DNA from: Spirosoma lacussanchae
Lineage (GTDB): Bacteria > Bacteroidota > Bacteroidia > Cytophagales > Spirosomataceae
Length of the DNA stretch: 64,000 nt
Direction: 5' to 3'
Assembly (NCBI RefSeq): GCF_005870035.1
Contig: NZ_SWJG01000010.1
Coordinates: forward strand, 1 to 64,000
Made by a program: the position numbers and the translations under genes. This document shows, in pieces, positions 55,128 through 63,939 of this stretch. The notes beneath the pieces were generated by a model, which saw only the letters and a list, made by a program, of their open reading frames with translations, did not search any database and had not been told where the DNA came from. How positions within the stretch are numbered: the first letter of the stretch is position 1; each line of letters begins with the position of its first letter.

Positions 55128-55238
55128 AGACCCGTCGGCAGCGGGCCTAACTTCAGGTAAAGTTTCGGAACTTTGCCGCAGTTCACAACCTGACCGGCAG
55201 CGGTACAGATACGCATTCATTCAAAACAAGATTTACCC

Positions 55239-55544
55239 ATGAAATTCAAAAAACACGTCTTCATCTGCACCAACCAGAAAGATGCGCCCAAGAAAAGCTG
55301 CGGTACCGAACATGGCCTGGCCCTGGTAGAAGCGTTTAAGCAGGAGTTGACCCAGCGCGGCCTACAGCGTGACATCCGGGCGCAGCGGGCGGGTTGCCTC
55401 GACGCCTGCGCCTTTGGTCCGGCGCTGGTTGTTTACCCCGAAGGTACTTACTACGGCAACGTGCAACTGGCCGACGTAGCAGAAATAGTAGAGAGTCATC
55501 TGGTCAATGACCAGCCCGTAGAGCGGCTCAAGCTGGACTTCTAA
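55239..55544 (+). CDS. Thioredoxin-like [2Fe-2S] ferredoxin
   Basis: A 101-residue protein. Four cysteines (Cys10, Cys21, Cys53, Cys57) in the pattern C-x10-C and C-x3-C, in FICTNQK and GCLDACAFGP, are the ligands of the thioredoxin-like 2Fe-2S fold also found in NADH dehydrogenase NuoE. The redox partner is unknown. It lies 111 bases after the methyltransferase gene, on the same strand. Confidence 0.85.
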   Translation: MKFKKHVFICTNQKDAPKKSCGTEHGLALVEAFKQELTQRGLQRDIRAQRAGCLDACAFGPALVVYPEGTYYGNVQLADVAEIVESHLVNDQPVERLKLDF

Positions 55545-55613
55545 CCCTGGCAGACTCCCTCTCCCGAACCGATCTATCGCAGCTGGTTCCTCGTTGGGCC
55601 TGCTTTTGCTTTT

Positions 55614-56306
55614 ATGAAATATCGCCATCTTTTTTTCGACCTCGACCATACGCTTTGGGATTTTGACCGCAACTCGGCCGAGTCGCTGACTGAGTTATAC
55701 GATACCTTTCAGCTGGCCGAGGTAGGTATCTCGTCGGCCGAGGAGTTTAGCCGTCATTTCATTGCGGTTAATAAAAAACTCTGGGCCGACTACGACCGGA
55801 ATCTGATTGAGCACGGCTACATCCGCCAGCACCGGTTTCCGCTGGTGTACCAGTCGCTGGGTATCGATGCATCGGCGGTTAAATACGACCTGAACGCCGA
55901 GTACCTGCGGCTGTTACCGCGCAAGCCCCACCTGCTCGACTCGGCACGGGAAGTTCTCGAGTACCTGAAAGGTCGGTATACCATGCACATCATTACCAAT
56001 GGCTTTGCCGAAATCCAGGCCGTGAAGATGGACAGCGCCGAAATTGCCCATTACTTCACGCTAGTCGTTACCAGCGAAACCGCCAACGCTAAAAAACCCG
56101 ATCCGCTGGTATTCGAGTATGCCCTGTCGGCCGCTGGCGCCCATGTTTCAGAAAGTCTGATGATCGGCGACAATTACGAGGCCGATATCATGGGGGCCAA
56201 AGGCGTTGGCCTGGATACGGTATTCTACAACCAGCAGGGCCTGATCGTCGACGACCAGCCAACCTACGACATCAAACACTGGAAAGAGCTGCTGGCTATT
56301 TTGTAA
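55614..56306 (+). CDS. YjjG-family HAD phosphatase
   Basis: A 230-residue haloacid dehalogenase-type hydrolase with all motifs: motif I FFDLDHTLWDFD with the nucleophile Asp, motif II HIITNGF, motif III Lys in KKPDP, and motif IV MIGDNYEADI. Members closest to this pattern (YjjG) dephosphorylate nucleoside monophosphates, including non-canonical ones. It follows the ferredoxin-like gene by 69 bases and may be a part of the same unit. Confidence 0.86.
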   Translation: MKYRHLFFDLDHTLWDFDRNSAESLTELYDTFQLAEVGISSAEEFSRHFIAVNKKLWADYDRNLIEHGYIRQHRFPLVYQSLGIDASAVKYDLNAEYLRLLPRKPHLLDSAREVLEYLKGRYTMHIITNGFAEIQAVKMDSAEIAHYFTLVVTSETANAKKPDPLVFEYALSAAGAHVSESLMIGDNYEADIMGAKGVGLDTVFYNQQGLIVDDQPTYDIKHWKELLAIL

Positions 56307-56441
56307 TGCAAAAACCGTCGCTTCGGGCTTAGTAGTTATACCATCCGTCCGCGTGGTCGGCGTGGTCCGTGTCCCGTTAATACAGCGAGCAATAGCTACT
56401 TCGGCAATAAACCACAGTCAATACAAATCAACATACCTAAC

Positions 56442-57221
56442 ATGACGATACAACACGCGACGGCGCTCGTTACGGGGGGCGCTTCTGGTCTGGGCGAAGC
56501 TACGGTCCGGATGCTGGCAGCCAACGGCGCCAACGTTATTATCGTAGATCTCAACGAAGAGCGCGGCAAAGCCCTGGCCGATGAGCTGGGCGATACTGCC
56601 CGGTTTCAGAAAACCGACGTTACCAGTGAAACCGATGTGCAGACGGCCATCAACCTCGCTATTGAGACCTTCGGCGGGCTGCATATCAACGTCAACTGCG
56701 CGGGTATTGTCGAAGCCCGTAAAACGCTGGGGAAAGTAGACGGCGTTTATGGTGCCCATTCGCTGGCCGTGTTTCAGAAAACGATTGCCATCAACCTCAT
56801 CGGCACGTTCAACGTTATCCGGCTGTCGGCCCTGGCCATAGAACAGAACGAGCCCAATGCCGAAGGAGAGCGGGGCGTCATCATTAACACAGCGTCGGTA
56901 GCCGCCTACGACGGGCAGATGGGGCAGGCCGCTTACTCGGCGTCGAAAGGCGGAATTGTGGGGATGACCTTACCCATAGCCCGCGACCTGGCCCGCTCCG
57001 GCATTCGGGTGATGACCATTGCGCCGGGCCTGTTCGAAACGCCCCTCCTCCTGGGTCTGCCCGAAGAAGCGCGGCTGTCGCTGGGTCAGCAGGTACCGTT
57101 TCCGTCGCGGCTGGGTCGCCCGGCCGAATACGGCATGCTGGTCAAAAGCATACTCGAAAACCCAATGCTAAACGGCGAAGTGATCCGGCTGGACGGTGCA
57201 ATCCGGATGGCGCCGAAATAA
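56442..57221 (+). CDS. Short-chain dehydrogenase (3-hydroxyacyl-CoA type)
   Basis: A 259-residue SDR. The NAD-binding motif [17 protein letters not shown] starts at residue 8, the catalytic set is Ser-Tyr-Lys (Tyr in [10 protein letters not shown]), and [15 protein letters not shown] is typical of the HSD10-like class that oxidises 3-hydroxyacyl-CoA. That substrate is therefore likely but not certain. It is preceded by a 135-base gap holding a dispersed repeat (CGTGGTCCGTGTCC at 56361-56374) and is convergent with the next gene. Confidence 0.86.
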   Translation: MTIQHATALVTGGASGLGEATVRMLAANGANVIIVDLNEERGKALADELGDTARFQKTDVTSETDVQTAINLAIETFGGLHINVNCAGIVEARKTLGKVDGVYGAHSLAVFQKTIAINLIGTFNVIRLSALAIEQNEPNAEGERGVIINTASVAAYDGQMGQAAYSASKGGIVGMTLPIARDLARSGIRVMTIAPGLFETPLLLGLPEEARLSLGQQVPFPSRLGRPAEYGMLVKSILENPMLNGEVIRLDGAIRMAPK

Positions 57222-57237
57222 GCAGACGCGGTCAGTG

Positions 57238-58059
57238 CTACAGCGGTTTTTCAGCATCAGTCAGGATCGACTGGATCAGGTAATAGGCGCTTACATCGTT
57301 GGAGGTAAACGCCCGTAGCCACCACGTTTCTCGCAGGCCGGCGGCCCTCAGCAGGGCTGCCCCGCGCACACCCCGCCGGTAGGCCATCAGCACCCGCTCC
57401 ACCAGGGTTTCGAGGTAGTGGAGTTTCTGTTCAACCGCCCGGCGGCCGTTGGTCAGCACCGGGTTGTGTCCGCAAAAGAGCGTGTCGAAGTCGTAGCCAA
57501 GCACCTGCCGCGTTGAGTTGATCATCTGGTAGATATTTTCGCCCCGGCGGAAAATCTTCAGGTTGCCAATGTAGAAATCGCCGGCAAACAGCCAACCTTC
57601 GTTCGGTTCCAGCAGCACATGATGATCGTCAGAATGGCCAAAGGTCGGGATCGGCTGTAACGCATACGCCCCCGTACGAAACAGAGCCGGAAACGGTACT
57701 ACGCCCGGACATGCATCGATCTGGCCGAACCAGAACCGCTCGTACGGCAGCAGCGAAAACGGTTGGGCAACCCGTTCGGCCGTGAGCGAACCGGCCAGTA
57801 CGGGGCAGTTATGATGCTGGCGCAGCGCAGCTGCGTTGCCCGAGTGATCTTCGTGAAAATGGGTCAGTGCAATCTGGTCGATGGGCTGGCGGGCAAACGT
57901 CTGTAACACCTCCCGCTGCATATGGTGCTGGGCCGTATCGATCAGCAGACCATCCAGGTAATAACACCAGACCGGCACCGCCCGCATCCAGCGAACCGGC
58001 GAGTACCCAAACCGATAGCCCCGCACCGGCCCATGCTCCAGGGTTTGACGTATCTTCAT
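57238..58059 (-). CDS. Metallo-beta-lactamase-fold hydrolase
   Basis: A 273-residue MBL-fold enzyme. The zinc-binding HFHEDH motif (LTHFHEDHSGN), the later GHSDDHH and the GDFYIGNL and CGHNPVL ligands are present, so both metal sites should be intact. ATG 58059 is chosen: family similarity begins at once and the upstream frame extension runs into a terminator hairpin. The start codon comes directly after that hairpin's T run. Substrate unknown. Confidence 0.82.
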   Translation of the reverse strand: MKIRQTLEHGPVRGYRFGYSPVRWMRAVPVWCYYLDGLLIDTAQHHMQREVLQTFARQPIDQIALTHFHEDHSGNAAALRQHHNCPVLAGSLTAERVAQPFSLLPYERFWFGQIDACPGVVPFPALFRTGAYALQPIPTFGHSDDHHVLLEPNEGWLFAGDFYIGNLKIFRRGENIYQMINSTRQVLGYDFDTLFCGHNPVLTNGRRAVEQKLHYLETLVERVLMAYRRGVRGAALLRAAGLRETWWLRAFTSNDVSAYYLIQSILTDAEKPL

Positions 58060-58092
58060 AAAAAAAGCGGCCCATGCAGAAACATGGGCCGC
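58060..58092 (-). terminator. FKBP gene terminator, touching the next start codon
   Basis: GCGGCCCATG / CATGGGCCGC (58067-58076 / 58083-58092) with T7 on the minus strand (58060-58066). The T run is next to ATG 58059 of the following gene. Confidence 0.85.
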
Positions 58093-58118
58093 AAAGAACG
58101 GGAAAACGAAGCGCAAAA

Positions 58119-59048
58119 TTACCGGACTGACACCACTTCGACATCAAAGCGGAGGGGCGCTCCGGGCGGTATGACGTAAACGCCATTCGCGGCCCGACCA
58201 GCAGCACCGTAGCCCAGCGACGACGGGAAAATAAGAGTCGCTTTCTCGCCTACCTTCAACTTCGCCAGGCCTTCTTCAAAACCTTTGATAATGGACGAGT
58301 TACCGAGCGTAAAATCACGCGTGGTTGTTCCCGATGTGCTATCGAACGCAGCCACGCTCCGCAGCAACCGACCGTTATACCGAACGGCCAGCGTAGCACC
58401 GGGCGCGTACGTGGTTGAGGTAGGCGAACTGGTCCGGATGAACCGTAATCCGCTCGACGTCACCTCCGGCGTGCCCAGGTTGGTACGGGTGATGTATTCG
58501 CTGATCTGCTGATCTTCGGAACGCGACCGTTTCAGCTTCACGTCGAACCGAACCGGCGTATTGGCCGGAATGGTACCGCTAACCGAGCCCTGTGACCCAT
58601 ACGCCAGCCGGGCGGGCATGAGCAGCGTAGCCGACGCCCCTTCGCGCATCAGCAGAATACCTTCCTGTAAGCCAGACAGTAACGAGTTGTCAACAAACGG
58701 GTAGTACACCGATTTGGTCGCATAGGTAGTATCAACTACTTTATCGGTAACTACGCCCGTACCGCTGGTCGGCGACTGCAGGATGTATTGTACATAGGTA
58801 AACTCGATCTCTTCGCCAATGACCGGCTGCTTAGCGGTAGCACTGGCGGGTGCCGTAATGACATAATGTAACCCGGATGCCGTCGTTGACAGCGACAGTC
58901 CTTTGGTCGTTGCGTACGATTTGATATCGTCGATGTTCTTGCTGAACGCTTCCGACTCAGCCTCTAACGGATCAACCGCGCTTTGATTACACGAAACCAG
59001 CCCACCCATTACCAGGAGACTGAACAGTGCTATTTGAATAGTACGCAT
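58119..59048 (-). CDS. Two-domain FKBP-type peptidyl-prolyl isomerase lipoprotein
   Basis: A 309-residue lipoprotein (GGLVSCN, Cys20) with two FKBP domains: the first near 70-175 (GLQEGILLMREGASATLLMPARLAYG) and the second near 200-305 (IIKGFEEGLAKLKVGEKATLIFPSSLGYG; only its last motif is diagnostic). Both keep the ..YG.. core, and the second ends in PPGAPLRFDVEVV. It probably helps fold outer-envelope proteins in the periplasm. It has its own terminator. Confidence 0.87.
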   Translation of the reverse strand: MRTIQIALFSLLVMGGLVSCNQSAVDPLEAESEAFSKNIDDIKSYATTKGLSLSTTASGLHYVITAPASATAKQPVIGEEIEFTYVQYILQSPTSGTGVVTDKVVDTTYATKSVYYPFVDNSLLSGLQEGILLMREGASATLLMPARLAYGSQGSVSGTIPANTPVRFDVKLKRSRSEDQQISEYITRTNLGTPEVTSSGLRFIRTSSPTSTTYAPGATLAVRYNGRLLRSVAAFDSTSGTTTRDFTLGNSSIIKGFEEGLAKLKVGEKATLIFPSSLGYGAAGRAANGVYVIPPGAPLRFDVEVVSVR

Positions 59049-59220
59049 GAAAATAAATTAACAGACAGACAAAAATTACTACGCTTGTAGACCCTACTGT
59101 GTGGCGAAGGGTTGTAAAAAAAGTTAATATTCGTTAATCGCCCTGATCACCAGACGACCTGACCAAGTGGTTTGTACGGTCGACGCTCCGATCCACCACC
59201 GTGGTCCGTGTCCGCATCGA

Positions 59221-59291
59221 GACGCGTAGTCCGGGACGCGTAGTCCGGATGATTCGTTGCTGACGCTTATAAGACGCGAAGTATCGCGTCT
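59221..59291. repeat. Intergenic repeat cluster with a palindrome
   Basis: Two tandem copies of GACGCGTAGTCCGG (59221-59234, 59235-59248), then the palindrome AGACGCGA-AGTA-TCGCGTCT (59272-59291). The palindrome lies 7 bases past the stop of the minus-strand gene and may also act as its terminator. The 14-mer CGTGGTCCGTGTCC at 59200-59213 recurs at 56361-56374, so this is a dispersed repeat of the genome. Confidence 0.6.
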
Positions 59292-59297
59292 CTACGT

Positions 59298-60353
59298 TTA
59301 AAACGTGACGGCTTCTCCTGCTTTCAACGCCCTGAACCGGTCCGATGGTATGTTGTGCTGGCTCAGTGCCCGCTGCAGATCATCAACAGGCTCCGATTCA
59401 CCATCGTCGGCGAGGGGGAACGTGCCGAAGTGAATGGCCACACTCTGGGCTGACCGGACATCCTGATGGATCTGTACGGCTTCGGCCGGGTTACAGTGAA
59501 CGGGCGACATAAACCAGTTGGGTTTGTAGGCTCCGATCGGAATCAGCGCCAGCCGCACCGGCCCGAACTGCTCGCCAATGGCCCGAAAATGCGGTCCGTA
59601 GCCCGAATCGCCGGCAAAGTACAGTTTACCGGCAGCTTTGCTGTCAATCACGTAGCCAGCCCACAGCGTAGCATTGCGGTCAAAGATACCCCGCCCGGAG
59701 AAGTGCTGAGCCGGTACGCAATGAAGGGTTGTACTGTCGGTGATCGGGGCCGACTGCCGCCAGTCGAGTTCGGTTACGTTGCGGCACCCGTGCTGTTCAA
59801 GAAACGCTTTTACGCCCAGCGGACAAAAAACTTTGGGCTGATCACGGGCACAGAGTTTCTGCACCGTGCCAATCTCCAGATGGTCCCAGTGGTTATGGCT
59901 CAGCAGCAACACATCGATTTTGGGCAGGTCGTCGAACCGAATACCAGGCGGGCGGTTGCGCTTCGGACCGGCAAACTGGAACGGACTGACCCGCTCGTCG
60001 TAGATGGGGTCGGTCAAAACGTTCAGGCCGTCGAACTGAAGCAGTACCGTTGAATGGTTGATAAACGTCGTTCGTACAGCCGCTCCGTCTACGCGGGCGG
60101 GCGGTGGTGGGCCGGGCTTTTCGGTATGGTGATCGCCCCAGGGCTGGGTTCGTTCGTGGTTCAGCTGCCAGCCAATCACCTCGCGGAGGCCTTTGGGCGA
60201 TGGCGCACCCGGCGTAAAAAACGCCTTGCCATCAAAATGGTCACTGATGGGCCCGGTATAGCGGGGCGCCGAAATGACATAACCGACCACCAGGGCCAGC
60301 ACAATAAACGTAACCAGCAGAATGCCCAGAATGAGCAGCAATTTCGAGAGCAT
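59298..60353 (-). CDS. Membrane-anchored MBL-fold (NAPE-PLD/UlaG-like) hydrolase
   Basis: A 351-residue enzyme with an N-terminal span (LLLILGILLVTFIVLALVVGY) and an MBL-fold domain: SHNHWDHLEIG (zinc ligands), FAGDSGYGPHF and VAIHFGTF. The order and the RPPGIRFDDLPKID section match the NAPE-PLD-like group, so a phosphodiester or lactone substrate is likely. ATG 60353 is chosen for the span. It follows the Kdo transferase gene by one base (60355), which implies one operon. Confidence 0.82.
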   Translation of the reverse strand: MLSKLLLILGILLVTFIVLALVVGYVISAPRYTGPISDHFDGKAFFTPGAPSPKGLREVIGWQLNHERTQPWGDHHTEKPGPPPPARVDGAAVRTTFINHSTVLLQFDGLNVLTDPIYDERVSPFQFAGPKRNRPPGIRFDDLPKIDVLLLSHNHWDHLEIGTVQKLCARDQPKVFCPLGVKAFLEQHGCRNVTELDWRQSAPITDSTTLHCVPAQHFSGRGIFDRNATLWAGYVIDSKAAGKLYFAGDSGYGPHFRAIGEQFGPVRLALIPIGAYKPNWFMSPVHCNPAEAVQIHQDVRSAQSVAIHFGTFPLADDGESEPVDDLQRALSQHNIPSDRFRALKAGEAVTF

Positions 60354-60354
60354 A

Positions 60355-61650
60355 TTAATGGGGTAATAGCGTGTGAACCACCTGCATAACCTGCCTCGTT
60401 GCGCCAACGTTCCGCTGTACATACGCCCGACTGATGGCAGCGGCTGCGGTGGGATCGGCATACTGCCGGTCGAAGGCCGCCGTCAGCTCAGCTACATTGG
60501 TAACCGGAAAAGCGCCCCCCGCTTCGACCAGGTCAACGGCCTCCTGAAACTTGCCGTAAACCGGCCCGAAAAAGATCGGCATCCCAAAGGTGGCGGCTTC
60601 CAGAATGTTGTGTAACCCCTGCCGGAAGGCCCCACCAATGAAGGCAAACTCGCCATACTGATAAAGCGAGGTAAGCATGCCGATATTATCGATAAACAGG
60701 ACATCGGCCGTTACCACGTCGGTTTCGTTTGTCTGCGAAAACCGAACCGATCGCTTCCGGATTTGACCGCGCCATTGTTCAATGGCTTCGGCGTTTATTT
60801 CGTGGGGGGCGATGATCACTTTGAGCGGCTTGTCGAACTGGTTCAGAAACGGAATCAGCACATCCATGTCGGCCTGCCACGCACTCCCAACAACCAGCAC
60901 CGGCTGCTCCTGCCTGAACGCCTGCGCCACCGGAATTGCTTTCTTGCCAGCCGCCACCTGCGCTACCCGATCGAACCGGGTGTCGCCAGCTCGGCTCACG
61001 TACTGCACACCAATCCCCTGCAGTAGCTCGACCGACTCCTGGTTCTGTACCAGAATATGATCGAAACAGGTGAGCAGATTGCGGTAAAAGCCGCCGTAAG
61101 GTTTAAAAAAAAGCTGATCAGGCCGAAAAATGGCCGAAAACAGGACGGTAGGCACCCCAGCTGCTTTCAGCGTTTGCAGGTAATTGGCCCAGAATTCGTA
61201 CTTGATGAAGAAGGCAATACGGGGCTGTGTCAGCGCCACAAACGCCCGCGCCTGCCGGCCTGTATCGAGTGGCAGGTAAAAGACGTAGTCGGCGCCGTCG
61301 TAGTTTTTCCGCACCTCATAGCCCGATGGCGAAAAAAACGTCAGCAGGATCCGGTAGTCTGGGTACGCCTGTCGAAAGGCTTCGATAACCGGGCGGCCCT
61401 GCTCAAACTCACCCAGCGAAGCCGCATGAAACCAAGCCAGTGGCTTTACCGGACCGGCTGCCGACTCGCTGGCCAGGCTACGGGCAATATGTGACAGCAA
61501 ATCCTGCTGGCCCGTGAGCCATTGCCGGGCTTTGGGGTTGAACGGCGCTACCAGCCGTAGCAACGTTTTATAGGCAGATAAGCCAGTGTTGTATACTCGG
61601 GAAAACAAGCCGATACGTGGTTGGTTAATGACTGCGTAAAGGTACATCAT
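60355..61650 (-). CDS. waaA: 3-deoxy-D-manno-octulosonate (Kdo) transferase
   Basis: Adds Kdo to lipid A in the inner membrane, the first step of lipopolysaccharide core synthesis, and so marks a Gram-negative envelope. The 431-residue protein has the N-terminal NPKARQWLTGQ with WFHAASLGEFEQGRPVIE, the donor-binding VVGSAWQADM and the C-terminal FIGGAFRQGLHNILEAATFG, all Kdo-transferase marks. Two ATG codons in a row open it. It is divergent from the small protein at 61692. Confidence 0.9.
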   Translation of the reverse strand: MMYLYAVINQPRIGLFSRVYNTGLSAYKTLLRLVAPFNPKARQWLTGQQDLLSHIARSLASESAAGPVKPLAWFHAASLGEFEQGRPVIEAFRQAYPDYRILLTFFSPSGYEVRKNYDGADYVFYLPLDTGRQARAFVALTQPRIAFFIKYEFWANYLQTLKAAGVPTVLFSAIFRPDQLFFKPYGGFYRNLLTCFDHILVQNQESVELLQGIGVQYVSRAGDTRFDRVAQVAAGKKAIPVAQAFRQEQPVLVVGSAWQADMDVLIPFLNQFDKPLKVIIAPHEINAEAIEQWRGQIRKRSVRFSQTNETDVVTADVLFIDNIGMLTSLYQYGEFAFIGGAFRQGLHNILEAATFGMPIFFGPVYGKFQEAVDLVEAGGAFPVTNVAELTAAFDRQYADPTAAAAISRAYVQRNVGATRQVMQVVHTLLPH

Positions 61651-61691
61651 CCAACGAGGATGACCCGCCCAGAGAACTAACGACTACGCGC

Positions 61692-62003
61692 ATGCAAACG
61701 TACGACACCCTGACCGAAGCCCTTGACGCCCTCCGCCAGCAAGGCTTTACCCGAGACTACAACCTGAAGTCAGACTGTCTCAAATGCCAGCAGGACGGCA
61801 TAGAGATGCGACCGGCGGACTTCGATATCGTAGATGTGTACCGCTTCGAGGGCATGACCGACCCCGGCGACTCAACCGTACTGTACGCTATCGAGGAAAC
61901 AGAGACCGGCAAAAAAGGCACGCTGGTCGACGCCTATGGCCCCTATGCCGATGCCGTATCGTCGGAAATGGCAGAAAAGCTACGCTATTCGCCTGAGGAA
62001 TAA
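61692..62003 (+). CDS. Small conserved protein of unknown function
   Basis: A 103-residue protein, starting YDTLTEALDALRQQGFTRDYN and continuing with Cys29 and Cys32 (SDCLKC) and DVYRFEGMTDPGDSTVLYAI. Similar small proteins occur widely in Bacteroidota and are sometimes wrongly labelled phosphoribosylpyrophosphate synthetase; it has none of that enzyme's motifs. The Cys pair could bind metal. It is 56 bases before ytxJ, on the same strand. Confidence 0.7.
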   Translation: MQTYDTLTEALDALRQQGFTRDYNLKSDCLKCQQDGIEMRPADFDIVDVYRFEGMTDPGDSTVLYAIEETETGKKGTLVDAYGPYADAVSSEMAEKLRYSPEE

Positions 62004-62058
62004 ACGAACTTTTTACGCTGTAATTTACTTTTGTGCTAACAGAATCAGTGTTGGTACA

Positions 62059-62388
62059 ATGAACTGGAATAAACTCACTAGCGACGCTCAACTCGCTGAC
62101 ATTAAAGAAGAGTCGGCGCAGCATCCTGTGCTGATTTTCAAACATAGCACAACCTGTTCCATCAGTGCTATGGCGCTCAGCCGTATGGAACGCAATTGGA
62201 ACGAACAACTCGGCGTAAAGCCATATTATCTGGATTTGCTGGCTAACCGCCCCATCTCGAACAAGATAGAGCACGAATTTGGTGTCGAACACGAGTCGCC
62301 CCAGGTTCTGCTGATCCGCAACGGGCAGTGCGTATATGATGCCTCGCACATGGCTATTTCGTTTGCCGGTTTGCAGCAGGCCATATAA
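62059..62388 (+). CDS. ytxJ: YtxJ-like bacillithiol-system thioredoxin-fold protein
   Basis: A 109-residue monothiol thioredoxin-fold protein. KHSTTCSISAMAL holds the single reactive Cys33, and ESPQVLLIRNG forms the cis-proline loop. In Bacilli and many Bacteroidota, YtxJ removes bacillithiol from proteins, so this genome probably makes bacillithiol. It ends shortly before a long hairpin. Confidence 0.83.
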   Translation: MNWNKLTSDAQLADIKEESAQHPVLIFKHSTTCSISAMALSRMERNWNEQLGVKPYYLDLLANRPISNKIEHEFGVEHESPQVLLIRNGQCVYDASHMAISFAGLQQAI

Positions 62389-62405
62389 GGTCAGCCCCAG
62401 AGAAT

Positions 62406-62474
62406 ACGAAGAATGGTTAATGTAGTACATGCAGGAAGCCCCAGGCTTGGCATGCTACATTAACCATTCTTCGT
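62406..62474. terminator. Long hairpin between ytxJ and folB
   Basis: A nearly perfect stem of about 25 bp: bases from 62406 (ACGAAGAATGGTTAATGTAG) pair with the region ending 62474, with one two-base bulge, and a small inner stem AAGCC/GGCTT fills the loop. It lies between convergent genes and probably ends both transcripts. Confidence 0.75.
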
Positions 62475-62482
62475 TTCAGGCC

Positions 62483-62833
62483 CTATTCTCTGAGCGTGAT
62501 GCGGGCCCGGTGGCACACGCCCCCGATGGGCGGATTGAATTTAGAGACACTGACCTCGACCGAGTCGACATCCGGATACTGCTGGCGAATGTCGGCAATG
62601 ATGCTGTGGGCCAGGTGTTCGAGCAGGCGGGCGGGCCGCTGCATAACGTTGGCCGTAATGCGGTAGAGGGCTTCGTAATTGACGGTAGCGCTGAGCCGGT
62701 CACGACGGGCCGCTTCGGAGAAGTCGGCGGTGACTACAATATCGACGGCGTATTTGTTACCAATCTTTTGTTCTTCGTCGTAGAAGCCGTGGTACGAAAA
62801 AAACTCGAGGCCTTCCAGGGCTATAGTTCCCAT
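62483..62833 (-). CDS. folB: Dihydroneopterin aldolase
   Basis: Cleaves dihydroneopterin in the folate pathway. The 116-residue enzyme starts MGTIALEGLEFFSYHGFYDEEQ (family opening with the catalytic Tyr region) and has the Lys in VSVSKFNPPIGG, as needed. ATG 62833 is chosen over a longer frame. It follows the DivIVA-domain gene by 44 bases on the same strand. Confidence 0.9.
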   Translation of the reverse strand: MGTIALEGLEFFSYHGFYDEEQKIGNKYAVDIVVTADFSEAARRDRLSATVNYEALYRITANVMQRPARLLEHLAHSIIADIRQQYPDVDSVEVSVSKFNPPIGGVCHRARITLRE

Positions 62834-62877
62834 AAATAACGCGAGTAGATACCGGCTGTCTGTTGAGCCGGCTCTCA

Positions 62878-63846
62878 TTAAATCTGGTCAAAGAACGAAC
62901 CGCTTTTCTTCGGCTCAGTCGCAACCGCTACTTCAGTGGGTTTCTCCCTAAGCTCAGCCGGTTCAGCCACAGGCGGCTGCTGAGCATCGGCAACTGGAGC
63001 AGGTATGGGTTCGGGAATGGCAGCCGGTTCGGGAATGGCAGCCGGTTCGGGAAGTTCGGCAACCGGTGTTTCGTCTGCCGTTGGTTCGGGCGTATGGTGT
63101 GACTCTGATCCCTGCTCTATGGCTTCATCCAGTTTGGCAACCAGCTCCTCATCGACCGGGATCGCTTCCGGAACGGCGGTTTCGCGCTCGACCAGCGGGG
63201 GCAGCTCAGCCGGGTCGGGTTCGGCAGCGGGGGCCGGGAGTTCAGCCACGGGCTGGGCATCGCGCGCTTCGATATCGGCTGTAATCTGCGTGGCTACCTC
63301 GTCAATTTTACCCTTCAGGTTCTGTTTGGCAAACTTCTTCTCGAAGCGGTCAACGCTCTCAACGGCATGACTGGCCAGCGACCGTATCTGAACGGCCAGG
63401 TTCTCTTTGTAGTTCTCCAGCGCCTTGAAGTCGCTCTCCATGGCTTTCAGATCGTTCAGGATGTTATCTTTCAGGTAGCGAGCCTGGTTTTCGGCATCCT
63501 GTACCATCAGGGCGGAGCGTTTACGGGCTTCGGCCAGCATCTCGTCGGCCTTCTGGCGAGCCTCCGACACATACTGTTCAGCGGCCTTATTGGCCTGATC
63601 AGTAATCTGAGCACTGGTATCTTCTGCCGTTTTCAGAGTCCGAAACAGCGTCATCTCTACCTCTTTCAGCTTGCCCAGCTCTTTCTCGGCCAGTTCAAGC
63701 TGCATCTTCAACATTTTATATTCGCCCGTGACACGCTCCCACTCCTGCGAGAGCGACACTAAAAATGCGTCAACATCTTCGGGTTTATAGCCGCGTAACA
63801 CCCGTTCAAATGTGTGCTGGCGAATTTCGATGGCTGTGATTTTCAT
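62878..63846 (-). CDS. DivIVA-domain coiled-coil protein
   Basis: A 322-residue protein. MKITAIEIRQHTFERVLRGY and the following KPEDVDAFLVSLSQEWERV form the DivIVA lipid-binding/coiled-coil start. A long coiled coil follows (about 40-185), then a Pro-, Glu- and Ala-rich tail of about 115 residues containing PEPAAI repeats, ending KKSGSFFDQI. DivIVA proteins mark curved membranes and organise division or polar growth in other bacteria; the role in this phylum is less clear. ATG 63846 is chosen because the domain begins there. Confidence 0.82.
   Translation of the reverse strand: MKITAIEIRQHTFERVLRGYKPEDVDAFLVSLSQEWERVTGEYKMLKMQLELAEKELGKLKEVEMTLFRTLKTAEDTSAQITDQANKAAEQYVSEARQKADEMLAEARKRSALMVQDAENQARYLKDNILNDLKAMESDFKALENYKENLAVQIRSLASHAVESVDRFEKKFAKQNLKGKIDEVATQITADIEARDAQPVAELPAPAAEPDPAELPPLVERETAVPEAIPVDEELVAKLDEAIEQGSESHHTPEPTADETPVAELPEPAAIPEPAAIPEPIPAPVADAQQPPVAEPAELREKPTEVAVATEPKKSGSFFDQI
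63008..63052. repeat. 18-base tandem repeat in the DivIVA-domain gene
   Basis: The unit GGTTCGGGAATGGCAGCC is repeated two and a half times (63008-63025, 63026-63043, partial to 63052), coding for Pro-Glu-Pro-Ala-Ala-Ile. The number of units may vary between strains. Confidence 0.85.
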
Positions 63847-63939
63847 CGGTGCGCTTCGGTTTAGGTATTTACAGACATACCGGTTGAGGGTGAAGTAACG
63901 TCCATTCTGTGGATTTAACAAAATTACGGGTAGAAAACC

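Noticed and set aside
62429-62839. Plus-strand frame over folB
   Set aside because: It is the shadow of folB and starts inside the long hairpin.
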